Assembly (NCBI GenBank): GCA_013813345.1
Contig: JACCRW010000298.1
Location: forward strand, 1-8,439
DNA length: 8,439 nt
Origin: Actinomycetota bacterium
Lineage (GTDB): Bacteria; Actinomycetota; Thermoleophilia; Gaiellales; Gaiellaceae
Direction of reading: 5' to 3'
The notes below the pieces were generated by a model. That model did not search any database, was not told the DNA's origin, and saw only the letters and a list, made by a program, of their open reading frames with translations. Position numbers and translations under genes: made by a program. Below, piece by piece: positions 1 through 6,742 of this stretch (positions are counted from its first letter, which is position 1; each line of letters begins with the position of its first letter).

Positions 1-862
1 AGGCCTGATCCTCGGTGTGCGGGATCACCTTGCGGATCTTGTAGTCGTCGGTGACGTGGAGCGGGAAGTAGACGAACGGCCTCGCGCTCTCGAGCTCGTC
101 GTAGAACGGCCGCGCCGCCCGCGCCCGTACGGTCTCGGCGACGTTCGTGCCCAGCAAACGCCACGGCTCGAGGTACTCGTTGTCGGCATCCTCGCCGCGC
201 TTGCGCCGGACGTGCTCGGCGAAGAGCTTCGCCCGCCGCCACTCGACCGGCCAGCGGCGGTACTCGCGGATCGGCTTGGCGCTCTCCGTGAACGCGCGCC
301 GGAACGCCTCGACCTCGTCGCGCTCGGCGGCCGTCAGCTCGCGCACGTCGTCGGGCTCGACGATCGGCGCGTGCAGCGTGTCGACCGAGAGCCGCAACGG
401 ATTCGGGAAGATCGTGTAGAGGAGGAAGAGCACGGGGATCCGCCGCTCCAGGCCGATCAGGTGGGTGACGACGCGGATCGTCTCGTTCCCCACCTCGGGC
501 ACGATCACGTCAGGCCGGAGCTCGTCGAGCAGTCGCTCGATGGCGCGGAAGTGGCGGACGGTACGGCGGATCGCCCACTCCTCCGGCTTGCCCGCGTTGA
601 CGCGGTCGGCGTAGTAGACCTCGCGAATGTGCGGGATCGGATAGGTCGACTCGATCCGGCGTCGTTCGGCCTGGAGATCGGCGGGCTCGTCCATGAAGTC
701 GAGCAGGCAGCGCGCCTCGAGCCCGCGCTCGCGCAGAAGCCGCGCCGCCTCGCGGGAGACGCTGACGTGCGCCGTCTCGTGCTCCCGCCGCTCGAGCTCC
801 GCCCCCACGCTCCCGTAGAACTCGCTCTCGTAAGTCTGAAGCGTCGTGAAGAGGAAGCGCAC
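1..862 (-). CDS. Capsule-polysaccharide-type biosynthesis protein, 3' end cut by the window edge
   Basis: An open frame of 287 codons begins with GTG at 862 and stays open to base 1, so the C-terminus is missing. The start lies one base after the TAG stop of the upstream glycosyltransferase, making it the third gene of a minus-strand operon, probably translated by re-initiation; no Shine-Dalgarno is visible. The N-terminus (MRFLFTTLQTYES) looks like a Rossmann-type first strand, followed by the usual start of a GT-B-like or capsule-synthesis protein. Residues 118-130 read DVIVPEVGNETIR. Near the edge, residues 263-286 carry a FPLH element (266-269) ending in DQ, resembling the FPLHxxPExxxxxxxxxxxDQ segment I know from capsule polysaccharide biosynthesis proteins. 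No signal peptide or membrane helix is seen. The gene is well supported by reading frame and position. The function, perhaps glycosyl transfer or glycan export, is a family-level guess. Confidence 0.72.
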   Translation of the reverse strand, partial: MRFLFTTLQTYESEFYGSVGAELERREHETAHVSVSREAARLLRERGLEARCLLDFMDEPADLQAERRRIESTYPIPHIREVYYADRVNAGKPEEWAIRRTVRHFRAIERLLDELRPDVIVPEVGNETIRVVTHLIGLERRIPVLFLLYTIFPNPLRLSVDTLHAPIVEPDDVRELTAAERDEVEAFRRAFTESAKPIREYRRWPVEWRRAKLFAEHVRRKRGEDADNEYLEPWRLLGTNVAETVRARAARPFYDELESARPFVYFPLHVTDDYKIRKVIPHTEDQA

Positions 863-863
863 G

Positions 864-1949
864 CTAGACCGAGTCGACGGCGTCGAGCGCGGCCGCGAGC
901 AGGGAGCGGAAGCGGTCGGGAGAGTGCTCGCGCACGACGTACTCCCGGCCCGCGGCTCGCATCCGCCGGAGGGTAGCAACGTCCCCGAGCAGGGCTGCGA
1001 CGGTCTCGGCGAGCTCCTCGACCCCGAAGCCGGAGAGGACGCGGCCGCCCCCCGACTCGCGCACGAGCTGTTCCGGCCCTCCGGAGGGCGTCGTCACGAC
1101 CGGGATTCCGCAGGAGAGCGCCTCGGCCGCGGCGATCCCGAATCCCTCCTGCCAGGACGGCAGGACGAAGAGCGTTGCCTCGCGCAGCGGCTCGGCAATC
1201 GAAGGCACCTCGCCGAGCGCGTCGACGCCCTCGGGGACGCGGGGCGGCGGCCGGCCGATCAAGCGCAGCCTCGTGCCGGGAACCCGGGCGCGGATCAGCG
1301 GCAGCGCCTCGAGCAGAAGCGGCAGGTTCTTGCGCGGGTCGTCGGCGCGGCCGACGAATGCGAGCGTGGGCGTCTCGAGACGGGCGATCCAGGTCTCGTC
1401 CGGCTCGGGGGCAAGGCCGTCGATGTCGACCGGGATCGGCAGGATCCCGACCTCGGCCTCATCCCGATTCCCCGCCGCTGCGATGGACGTCCTCGAGGCG
1501 GCGCTCGTCGCGTAGACCCGCGCCGCCTCGCGAATCACGCGGCTCTCGAGCGGCCGGAGAAAGGGCGCATTCAGACGTTGCGCGAGTCGGCGCCTGGAGC
1601 CGAGCCCGCGCGCCCGCGCCGTCCACTCCTCGTTGAGCGTCGTCCCGAGCCAGCAGCCGTAGGCGCGATCCGAAGGCGGAACGGCGAGCCCGTGCGTCGC
1701 GAGCGGGCCGGCCACCCAGAGCGAGGTCGCGCCTTTCGCGCGCGAGGCGTGACGAAGGCCCGCGCGGAGCTGCCGGATCGTCTCGACCCGGTCGAGCGTC
1801 CACCGTCTGCCGTCGAAGGTGGGATGGGGAGCGAAAAGGAGCTCGGGCGAGCGGCCGAGCTCGCGCGCTCCGGTCAAGAACGCCTCGACCTGAGCGGCGC
1901 CGCCCCCGCCGAAGCGTGGATCAGGGCCGACGACGGCGAGATCGATCAC
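864..1949 (-). CDS. Family 4 (GT-B) glycosyltransferase
   Basis: This 361-residue protein should transfer a sugar from a nucleotide donor to a growing lipid-linked glycan at the inner face of the membrane. The N-terminal acceptor half starts MIDLAVVGPDPRFGGGGAAQ with the glycine-rich loop typical of the family. The C-terminal donor half shows FVGR (198-201), K207, and the EX7E motif E268-GFGIAAA-E276 followed by GIPVVTTPSGGPEQLV. Length is normal for the family. The GTG start at 1949 overlaps the TGA stop of the upstream glycosyltransferase by four bases (GTGA), so translation is probably coupled; no clear Shine-Dalgarno is present. Its TAG stop is one base before the next gene in the operon. 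Donor and acceptor cannot be predicted. A long open frame antisense to this gene has an arginine- and proline-rich composition typical of a shadow. Confidence 0.93.
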   Translation of the reverse strand: MIDLAVVGPDPRFGGGGAAQVEAFLTGARELGRSPELLFAPHPTFDGRRWTLDRVETIRQLRAGLRHASRAKGATSLWVAGPLATHGLAVPPSDRAYGCWLGTTLNEEWTARARGLGSRRRLAQRLNAPFLRPLESRVIREAARVYATSAASRTSIAAAGNRDEAEVGILPIPVDIDGLAPEPDETWIARLETPTLAFVGRADDPRKNLPLLLEALPLIRARVPGTRLRLIGRPPPRVPEGVDALGEVPSIAEPLREATLFVLPSWQEGFGIAAAEALSCGIPVVTTPSGGPEQLVRESGGGRVLSGFGVEELAETVAALLGDVATLRRMRAAGREYVVREHSPDRFRSLLAAALDAVDSV

Positions 1950-3109
1950 GCCGGCGCCTGCCGTCCCATCGCCCGAAGGTAGAGCCGCTCCTGCTCGCCC
2001 ACCACCGACTCCCAGGAGACCTCGCGCGCAACCTTCCGGCCGCCGGCGCCAAGCCGGTCGCGCAGCGCCGGGTCTGCGAGCACACGCTGGATCGCCTCAC
2101 GGAGCGGCGCCACCTCCGGCGGGACGATCACCGCGGCGCGCTCTCCCAGCAGCGCCGCCACGCCGCAGCGATCCGTGAGCACAACCGGGGTCCCCGCGGC
2201 GGCAGCCTCGGCGGCAACCATCCCGAAGCTCTCGTTTCGCGAAGGGAGCACGAAGACGTCGGCCTCGCCGTAGAGCTCGCGTGGCTGCCGGTCGTCGAAG
2301 GGGGGCAGCAGCTGGACACGGCCGGCGAGCTCCGGACGGGCCCGCAGCGCTTCGAGCCGGGCGTAGGTGCCGTCGCCGTCGTCGAAGCCGACGATCGCAA
2401 GCTGGACGTCCGGGATCCCGGCGACGGCCTCGAGGAGCAGGTCGAGCCCCTTCTTGAAGCTGATCCGCCCGACGTTCAGGACGAGCGGGACCTCAGGCCC
2501 GATCCCGAGTCGCGTCCGCAGCGCCGTCCCCCGGTCTCCGTGCGGCGCCGGGAAGCCGTTCGGCCGCACGACGACCCGCGCGGGATCGAGCCCTGCGGCG
2601 ATCAGCTCGGCGCGCTCGAGCTCGGAGACCGCGAGCACGAGCGCCGCGCCGCGCGCCACCCGCTCTCCGACCACCTTGTCGAAGCCGCGTTTGAGTGGGA
2701 CGTTGCGATAGCGCCGCACGTACATGTCGAGCGGCTCGAAGACGTACGGGATCGAGCGCGCGCGAGCCCATCCGGCGGTGAGCGTCGTGACGACGTCGCG
2801 ATAGCCGAAGACATGCACGACATCCGGCCGCGGCAGCGATCTGAGGACGAGCGGAAGGCTCGGCGTGATCCCCATCCAGCGGTAGCGGAGCGGAGTCGCA
2901 AGCTCGTGGACGTGGACGCCCGCTTCGGTGCGCGTGCGGGTTCGCACTCGCTCGGCCGGCGGCTCACCGATCGAGCGCAACGACGTCGTGACGACGTCGA
3001 CCCGGTGCCCCCGCGCGGCCAAACCTTCGGTGAGCGCCCGCGCGACCCAGACCGGGCCGCCGAACGCGACGGCCGGCCAGTAGGCGGGGGTGGCGAAGAG
3101 CACACGCAC
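1946..3109 (-). CDS. Family 4 (GT-B) glycosyltransferase, first gene of the minus-strand operon
   Basis: This 387-residue retaining GT-B glycosyltransferase is predicted to extend the polysaccharide repeat unit in the cytoplasm. It begins MRVLFATPAYWPAVAFGGPV, the common 'YWP..GG' acceptor-domain opening. NVGR (212-215) with KKG (219-221) forms the phosphate-binding region of the donor domain, and the EX7E motif is E293-SFGMVAA-E301, followed by AAAGTPVVLTDRCG. The GTG start at 3109 is chosen because it opens the first beta strand and lies six bases after a TAACGT box, which suggests a leaderless transcript. Its TGA overlaps the next gene's GTG by four bases. The divergent neighbour starts only 25 bases away. 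The specific sugar is unknown. It could be mannosyl-, glucosyl- or rhamnosyl-transferring. Confidence 0.93.
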   Translation of the reverse strand: MRVLFATPAYWPAVAFGGPVWVARALTEGLAARGHRVDVVTTSLRSIGEPPAERVRTRTRTEAGVHVHELATPLRYRWMGITPSLPLVLRSLPRPDVVHVFGYRDVVTTLTAGWARARSIPYVFEPLDMYVRRYRNVPLKRGFDKVVGERVARGAALVLAVSELERAELIAAGLDPARVVVRPNGFPAPHGDRGTALRTRLGIGPEVPLVLNVGRISFKKGLDLLLEAVAGIPDVQLAIVGFDDGDGTYARLEALRARPELAGRVQLLPPFDDRQPRELYGEADVFVLPSRNESFGMVAAEAAAAGTPVVLTDRCGVAALLGERAAVIVPPEVAPLREAIQRVLADPALRDRLGAGGRKVAREVSWESVVGEQERLYLRAMGRQAPA

Positions 3110-3115
3110 GGCGAG

Positions 3116-3121
3116 ACGTTA
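3116..3121 (-). promoter_or_regulatory. Candidate -10 box (TAACGT) of the minus-strand glycosyltransferase operon
   Basis: On the minus strand TAACGT is followed by six bases and then the GTG start at 3109. This matches the TANNNT -10 pattern of actinobacterial leaderless promoters, where transcription starts at or next to the start codon. A weak -35 candidate, TTCACT (3140-3145 on the minus strand), lies 18 bases upstream, inside the first codons of the divergent gene. The box shares two base pairs with the opposite-facing -10 box. This is a prediction from motif and spacing only. Confidence 0.5.
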
Positions 3122-3125
3122 GCCT
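3120..3125 (+). promoter_or_regulatory. Candidate -10 box (TAGCCT) of the plus-strand polysaccharide operon
   Basis: TAGCCT is followed by nine bases and the ATG at 3135. There is no Shine-Dalgarno in the 25-base gap, so a leaderless or nearly leaderless transcript is likely. No convincing -35 box was seen at the usual distance. The box overlaps the divergent TAACGT box by two base pairs (3120-3121), so both promoters could hardly be occupied at once. Confidence 0.48.
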
Positions 3126-3134
3126 TGCCCGTGG

Positions 3135-4346
3135 ATGGGAGTGAACCGCCGGCCACGTCTGCTGGTCCTCAATCAGTACTACTGGCCCGGTGTCGAGGCG
3201 ACGGCGCATCTGCTCACCGAGCTCTGCGAGGCGCTCGCCGAGGACTACGACGTCCGCGTCGTCACCGGGATCCTCCACGGCCACGAGGAGGAGCCACGGC
3301 GCGCCGTGCGCAACCGCGTCGAGATCTTCCGCGTTCCCTCGACCTCCTTCGAGCGCTCGAAGCTGGCCGCGCGAGCCACCAACTACCTCACCTATCTCAG
3401 CCGAGCCCTCATCCAGGCGCTGCGCGGCGCCCGACCGGACGTCGTTCTCTGCATGACCGATCCACCGATGGTCGGCGACATCGCGCTCGTCGTCGCGCGC
3501 CGCTTCCGCGCCCCCCTGCTCGTGATCAGCGAGGACGTCTTTCCCGAGATCGCGCTCGAGCTGAAGCGGCTGGAGAACCCTGTCCTGATCGGGGTGCTCC
3601 GGGGCCTGATCGGCATCTACCTGAAGCGTGCCGACGGGATCGTGGCGATCGGCGAGACGATGAGACGCAGGCTCGAGCAGAAGGGAGCGCCGCCGGAGCG
3701 ACTGACGGTGATCCCGAACTGGGTCGACACGAACGCGATCACGCCGCAGCCGCGCGACAACGCCTGGGCGCGGAAGCGGCGGCTCCGCGACTCGTTCGTC
3801 GTCATGCACTCGGGCAACGTCGGCCACGCGCAGAACCTCGACAGCCTCGTCCGCTCGGCCACCTTCCTGCGCGACCTCGAGGATCTGAGGATCCTGATCG
3901 TCGGCTTCGGCGCCCGGCACGAGGAGCTCGTGGCGCTCGCGAAGCGGCTCGAGACCGATGCCGTCCACTTCCTCCCCTACCAGCCGCGCACGGCGCTGCC
4001 GCAGTCGCTCTCGAGCGCCGACGTCCACGTTGTCGGGCTCGGTAGCGGCCTCTCGGGCTACGTCGTCCCGAGCCGGCTCTACGGGATCCTCTCGGCCGGC
4101 CGGCCGGTGATCGTGGCCGCCGACCCCGAGAGCGAGACGGCTCAGGTCGTGCAGAGCGTGGGCTGCGGAGTCGTGATCCCTCCCGGCCGACCGGAGCTCC
4201 TCGCAGATGCGATCCGCGACCTCCGGACGCGGCGCGACGAGCTGGACGAGCTAGGCGCCCGCGGCCGCGCCTACGTGGTCGAGGAGGCCGACCGCTCCGT
4301 CGCGATTGGCCGCTACCGCGCGGTGCTGGAAGAGCTCGTCGCATGA
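3135..4346 (+). CDS. WcaI/WbuB-like family 4 glycosyltransferase
   Basis: This 403-residue cytoplasmic glycosyltransferase resembles the colanic-acid WcaI and WbuB group. The N-terminus RLLVLNQYYWPGVEATAHLL (8-27) is the characteristic 'QYYWPE..A...L' opening. The acceptor domain has VLCMTDPPMVG (104-114) and SEDVFPE (132-138). The donor domain has HSGNVGHAQNL (225-235) and the C-terminal VPSRLYGILSAGRPV (311-325), which replaces the classical EX7E motif in this subgroup. The start is bounded by an in-frame TAG at 3120. ATG at 3135 is preferred over the GTG at 3141 because it follows a TANNNT box. It is the first gene of the plus-strand operon, and its TGA overlaps the next ATG (ATGA). E. coli WcaI is generally annotated as a fucosyltransferase and WbuB transfers N-acetylfucosamine, but specificity here is unknown. 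Confidence 0.92.
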   Translation: MGVNRRPRLLVLNQYYWPGVEATAHLLTELCEALAEDYDVRVVTGILHGHEEEPRRAVRNRVEIFRVPSTSFERSKLAARATNYLTYLSRALIQALRGARPDVVLCMTDPPMVGDIALVVARRFRAPLLVISEDVFPEIALELKRLENPVLIGVLRGLIGIYLKRADGIVAIGETMRRRLEQKGAPPERLTVIPNWVDTNAITPQPRDNAWARKRRLRDSFVVMHSGNVGHAQNLDSLVRSATFLRDLEDLRILIVGFGARHEELVALAKRLETDAVHFLPYQPRTALPQSLSSADVHVVGLGSGLSGYVVPSRLYGILSAGRPVIVAADPESETAQVVQSVGCGVVIPPGRPELLADAIRDLRTRRDELDELGARGRAYVVEEADRSVAIGRYRAVLEELVA

Positions 4347-5488
4347 TCGCCGTCAAGGCTGTGTTCTGGCTCTCGGGCGGCGCCCTCGTCTGGACGCACG
4401 CCGCGTATCCGCTCGCGGCGGCGCTGCTGGCGCGCGTGCGGCCGCGGCGGGTGCGAGTCGAGCCGATCGAGCCATCGGTGACCGTGATCGTCGCGGCGCA
4501 CAACGAGGAAACGGTGATCGAGCGCCGGCTCGAGAACCTTCTCGCGCTCGACTATCCCGCCGAGAAGGTCGAGCTCGTCGTCGCCTCGGATGCGTCGACC
4601 GATCGAACCCACGAGCTCGTCGAGCGGTTCGCGCCGCGCGTGAGGCTGCTCGTGAACGAGCGCGGCGGCAAGGTCTCAGCCCAGAACCGCGCCGCGCGGG
4701 AGACGGAAAGCGAGATCCTCGCCTTCTCCGACGCGAACGCGACCTGGGAACCGGACGCGCTCCGACTCCTCGTCCGCAACTTCGCCGATCCCGAGGTCGC
4801 GTATGCCTGCGGCAGGCTCGTGCTCGAGACGGCGGACGGCTCGAACCGCGAGGGCGTCTACTGGCGCTACGAGCTCCGTCAGCGCGCCGCCGAGTCGCGG
4901 CTCGGCTCGATCACCGGCGGCAACGGCTCGATCTATGCCGTTCGCCGCTCGGACTATGTCGAGGTCGACTCGAAATGGGGTCACGACCTCTCCCTGCCCT
5001 ACCGGATGGTGCAGGCGGGGCGCCGCGCAATCTACGAGCCGGCCGCGCGCGCATTCGAGAAGCCGACGGCGACGAACGAGACCGAGTACCGGCGCAAGGT
5101 GCGGATGTTCGAGCACTGCTGGGAGATCACGCTGCGAGGCTCGATGCTCCGGCGGCTCCCGCTTGGGTACCTCGTCGAGGTGCTTTCGCATCGCGTCCTC
5201 CGCTATGGGAGCGGGATCCTCCACGTCGTCCTGCTGGGGACATCCATCGCGCTCGTTGGCGAGGGCTGGCTCTTCCGGGCTGTGCTCGCGGGCCAGATCC
5301 TCCTGCTTGCAGCCGCCGCGGTCGGCGTAGGGATCGCCCGCTACTACGTCCTCGTCACCTGGGCGACGCTCGTCGCGCTCTGGAACTATCTCCGCCGGGG
5401 CGTGCCCGCGACGTGGACGCCGCCGCGGGACGAAGGGGACGCGACCCGAAGAGCGGATATACAACGCGGTGTCAATCGGATATCCTGA
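4343..5488 (+). CDS. Membrane-bound family 2 glycosyltransferase
   Basis: This 381-residue inverting GT-A enzyme is anchored in the inner membrane. An N-terminal helix (about 4-29) precedes the catalytic domain VTVIVAAHNEE (46-56). Nucleotide-binding acids are D83 in SDAS and D130 in DAN; the likely base is D215 in GHDLSL. RKVRM (251-255) stands where processive enzymes carry Q/RxxRW. Three hydrophobic stretches follow (about 292-309, 311-331, 333-350). This layout matches cellulose-synthase/poly-GlcNAc-synthase-like proteins, usually 370-420 residues. The ATG overlaps the previous stop by four bases, with a weak GGAAG about ten bases upstream. The usual C-terminal TWE..(E)GTR ending appears as TWTPPRDEGDATRR, followed by about 11 extra residues translated from vapB promoter DNA. 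Whether it polymerises or adds one sugar is unclear. Confidence 0.92.
   Translation: MIAVKAVFWLSGGALVWTHAAYPLAAALLARVRPRRVRVEPIEPSVTVIVAAHNEETVIERRLENLLALDYPAEKVELVVASDASTDRTHELVERFAPRVRLLVNERGGKVSAQNRAARETESEILAFSDANATWEPDALRLLVRNFADPEVAYACGRLVLETADGSNREGVYWRYELRQRAAESRLGSITGGNGSIYAVRRSDYVEVDSKWGHDLSLPYRMVQAGRRAIYEPAARAFEKPTATNETEYRRKVRMFEHCWEITLRGSMLRRLPLGYLVEVLSHRVLRYGSGILHVVLLGTSIALVGEGWLFRAVLAGQILLLAAAAVGVGIARYYVLVTWATLVALWNYLRRGVPATWTPPRDEGDATRRADIQRGVNRIS
5454..5485 (+). promoter_or_regulatory. Candidate VapB operator: two CGGATAT direct repeats, one a GGATATCC palindrome
   Basis: CGGATAT occurs at 5454-5460 and again at 5477-5483, 23 bases apart, close to two helical turns. The second copy forms the perfect palindrome GGATATCC (5478-5485) and the first the near-palindrome GGATATAC (5455-5462). 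The second copy overlaps the candidate -10 box of vapB. Repressor sites over the promoter are the normal arrangement for toxin-antitoxin autoregulation. Binding here is inferred from position and symmetry only. Confidence 0.42.
5458..5486 (+). promoter_or_regulatory. Candidate vapBC promoter inside the 3' end of the upstream glycosyltransferase
   Basis: TATACA (5458-5463, four of six matches to TTGACA) lies 17 bases before TATCCT (5481-5486), which is followed by six bases and the vapB ATG at 5493. This is the best-formed promoter in the window and lies wholly within the end of the family 2 glycosyltransferase gene (stop at 5486-5488). It would give the toxin-antitoxin pair, and the phosphoglycosyl transferase behind it, their own leaderless transcript. 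Confidence 0.5.
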
Positions 5489-5492
5489 CTGC

Positions 5493-5768
5493 ATGAAGAC
5501 AACCGTCGATGTCGATCGCAAGCTTGCCGAGGAGGCCGCCGAGATCCTCGGTACCAAGTCGCTCAAGGACACAGTAAACGGCGCTCTGCGCGAGATCGTC
5601 AACGTCGAGTTGCGTCGGCAGCTCGCGGAGCAGGTTCGCAACGGCACGCTCCCGGTGCCGACGCAGGAGGAGTACGAGGAGCTGCGCCGGCCGAAGCTGC
5701 CGATCGGCGCTCTCGATGGGCTGGACGAGCTTTTCTCGCCGATCGAGCGCCGCCAACGCACGTCGTGA
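5493..5768 (+). CDS. vapB: VapB-type antitoxin (ribbon-helix-helix)
   Basis: This 91-residue protein is the likely antitoxin of the VapC gene behind it. It should neutralise the toxin by direct binding and repress its own promoter as a dimer. The N-terminus MKTTVDVDRKLAEEAAEILG, then TKSLKDTVNGALREIV (21-36), is the typical short beta strand plus two helices of actinobacterial VapB antitoxins. The remainder (about 40-91) is charged and ends in FSPIERRQRTS, plausibly the toxin-wrapping tail. ATG at 5493 is chosen over an in-frame GTG at 5469 because the RHH strand starts at residue 3 and the TATCCT box would lie inside the longer form. It starts four bases after the upstream gene's stop and overlaps vapC by four bases (GTGA). 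Base composition is less GC-rich than in its neighbours. Confidence 0.85.
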   Translation: MKTTVDVDRKLAEEAAEILGTKSLKDTVNGALREIVNVELRRQLAEQVRNGTLPVPTQEEYEELRRPKLPIGALDGLDELFSPIERRQRTS

Positions 5769-6163
5769 CTCTCGTCCTCGTGGACGCCAGCGTCTGGGCG
5801 CGCAGGTTGCGCCCCGCCGTCTCCGAGCCGTTAGGCGATGCGATTGAGGAACATAGGGTGGTGGTCATCGAACCCGTGATACTGGAGCTCTTGCGTGGTG
5901 TCCGGGACGCTCGGGAGGTCATCCGGCAGGCACGACGATACGACGCACTTCGGAAGGTTCCCCTGGGACCGAGACTGGAACGACGCGCCCGTGATGTTCA
6001 GGTTCGGCTCTCGTGGCGCGGCTATCACCGCGGCCCCTCCCCCGTCGATCTGCTCGCCGCGGCGGCCGCCGAGTCGGTCGACGCCGAGCTCTGGCACTGC
6101 GACCGCCACTTCGAGCTGATCGCCGAGGTCACCGGCCAGCCGATGCGGCGCGTCGGCACGTGA
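5765..6163 (+). CDS. vapC: VapC-type PIN-domain toxin ribonuclease
   Basis: This 132-residue PIN-domain protein is predicted to be a Mg2+-dependent endoribonuclease that cleaves tRNA or rRNA when not held by VapB. The four expected acidic residues are present: D7 in VDASVW, E41 in the ELLRG segment, D95 in SPVDLLAAA and D113 in HCDRHFELI. Length and motif order are normal, so the toxin looks intact. The GTG start overlaps the antitoxin stop by four bases, the usual tight coupling of the pair. Unusually, its own TGA (6161-6163) overlaps the GTG start of the phosphoglycosyl transferase. Roughly the first two thirds are less GC-rich than the last third and than the genes around it, which suggests acquisition by transfer. 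The RNA target cannot be predicted. Confidence 0.9.
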   Translation: MTLVLVDASVWARRLRPAVSEPLGDAIEEHRVVVIEPVILELLRGVRDAREVIRQARRYDALRKVPLGPRLERRARDVQVRLSWRGYHRGPSPVDLLAAAAAESVDAELWHCDRHFELIAEVTGQPMRRVGT

Positions 6164-6738
6164 ATCGCGGCCTCGACGTAGCGATCGCCGGCGCCGGCCT
6201 CGTGCTCACGAGCCCGCTCCTCGCCGCCTCCGCGCTCGCCGTCAAGCTCGACGACCGCGGACCTATCCTCTACAGGCAGGCTCGCGTCGGCCGCGACGGC
6301 GCGGACTTCGAGCTGCTGAAGCTCCGCACGATGATCGTCGGCGCTGAGCGGCAGGGCACGGGCCTCGCGGTCGCTGCCGGCGATTCCCGGATCACCCGGA
6401 TTGGCCGTTTTCTGCGCCGCAGCTCACTCGACGAGCTGCCGCAGCTCTGGAACGTCGTCCGCGGCGAGATGAGCCTGATCGGCCCCCGCCCGACATTGCG
6501 CTACCAGGTCGAGCAGTACGACGAGCGCCAGCGCCGCCGGCTCGAGGTGCGGCCTGGAATCACCGGCTGGGCTCAGATCCACGGCCGGGCGACGCTGCCC
6601 TGGGAGAAGCGGATCGAGCTCGACCTCTGGTACGTCGACCACCGAAGCTGGAAGACCGACCTCCTGATCCTGCTCCGCACGCCGCTCGCCCTCTTCGGCG
6701 GCACCTACAAGGGCGAGACCGGCGGCTGGCGCGGCTGA
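6160..6738 (+). CDS. Polyprenyl-phosphate sugar-1-phosphate transferase (initiating, PglC/WbaP type)
   Basis: This 192-residue monotopic phosphoglycosyl transferase is predicted to move a sugar phosphate from a UDP-sugar to undecaprenyl phosphate, the first step of polymer assembly. A hydrophobic re-entrant helix spans about residues 6-29 with SPL (18-20), followed by DDRGPILYRQARVGRDG (31-47) and LKLRTM (53-58). The catalytic Asp-Glu pair is D91-E92 in SSLDELPQLWN, then RGEMSLIGPRP (101-111) and RPGITGWAQIHGR (131-143). The GTG at 6160 fits the family's N-terminus, where the motif begins almost at once; a longer in-frame extension to 6013 is arginine-rich shadow inside vapC. It is a minimal form without the extra N-terminal membrane domain of WbaP. 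Coupling to vapC is by a GTGA overlap, with no Shine-Dalgarno. It ends four bases before a convergent gene. Confidence 0.92.
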   Translation: MNRGLDVAIAGAGLVLTSPLLAASALAVKLDDRGPILYRQARVGRDGADFELLKLRTMIVGAERQGTGLAVAAGDSRITRIGRFLRRSSLDELPQLWNVVRGEMSLIGPRPTLRYQVEQYDERQRRRLEVRPGITGWAQIHGRATLPWEKRIELDLWYVDHRSWKTDLLILLRTPLALFGGTYKGETGGWRG

Positions 6739-6742
6739 GCCC

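Noticed and set aside
17..976. A 319-codon plus-strand open frame at the left edge.
   Set aside because: The minus strand carries a better gene (GTG at 862, one base after the preceding stop, with capsule-protein-like motifs); the plus-strand product is a charged shadow.
846..1982. A 378-codon plus-strand open frame.
   Set aside because: It is antisense to the 864-1949 glycosyltransferase, which has clear GT4 motifs; the plus-strand product is low-complexity and matches nothing.
2964..4028. A 354-codon minus-strand open frame.
   Set aside because: It is antisense to the WcaI-like gene, has low-complexity composition and no start context.
1916..4045. A 709-codon plus-strand open frame crossing the divergent promoter region.
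   Set aside because: It runs antisense to the 1946-3109 glycosyltransferase and out of frame through the 3135-4346 one. Its translation is arginine-, proline- and aspartate-rich with no motif. Long antisense frames are expected at this GC content.
6013..6159. A longer N-terminus for the phosphoglycosyl transferase starting at 6013.
   Set aside because: The added 49 residues are arginine-rich, lie wholly inside vapC, and the family motif begins immediately after the GTG at 6160.
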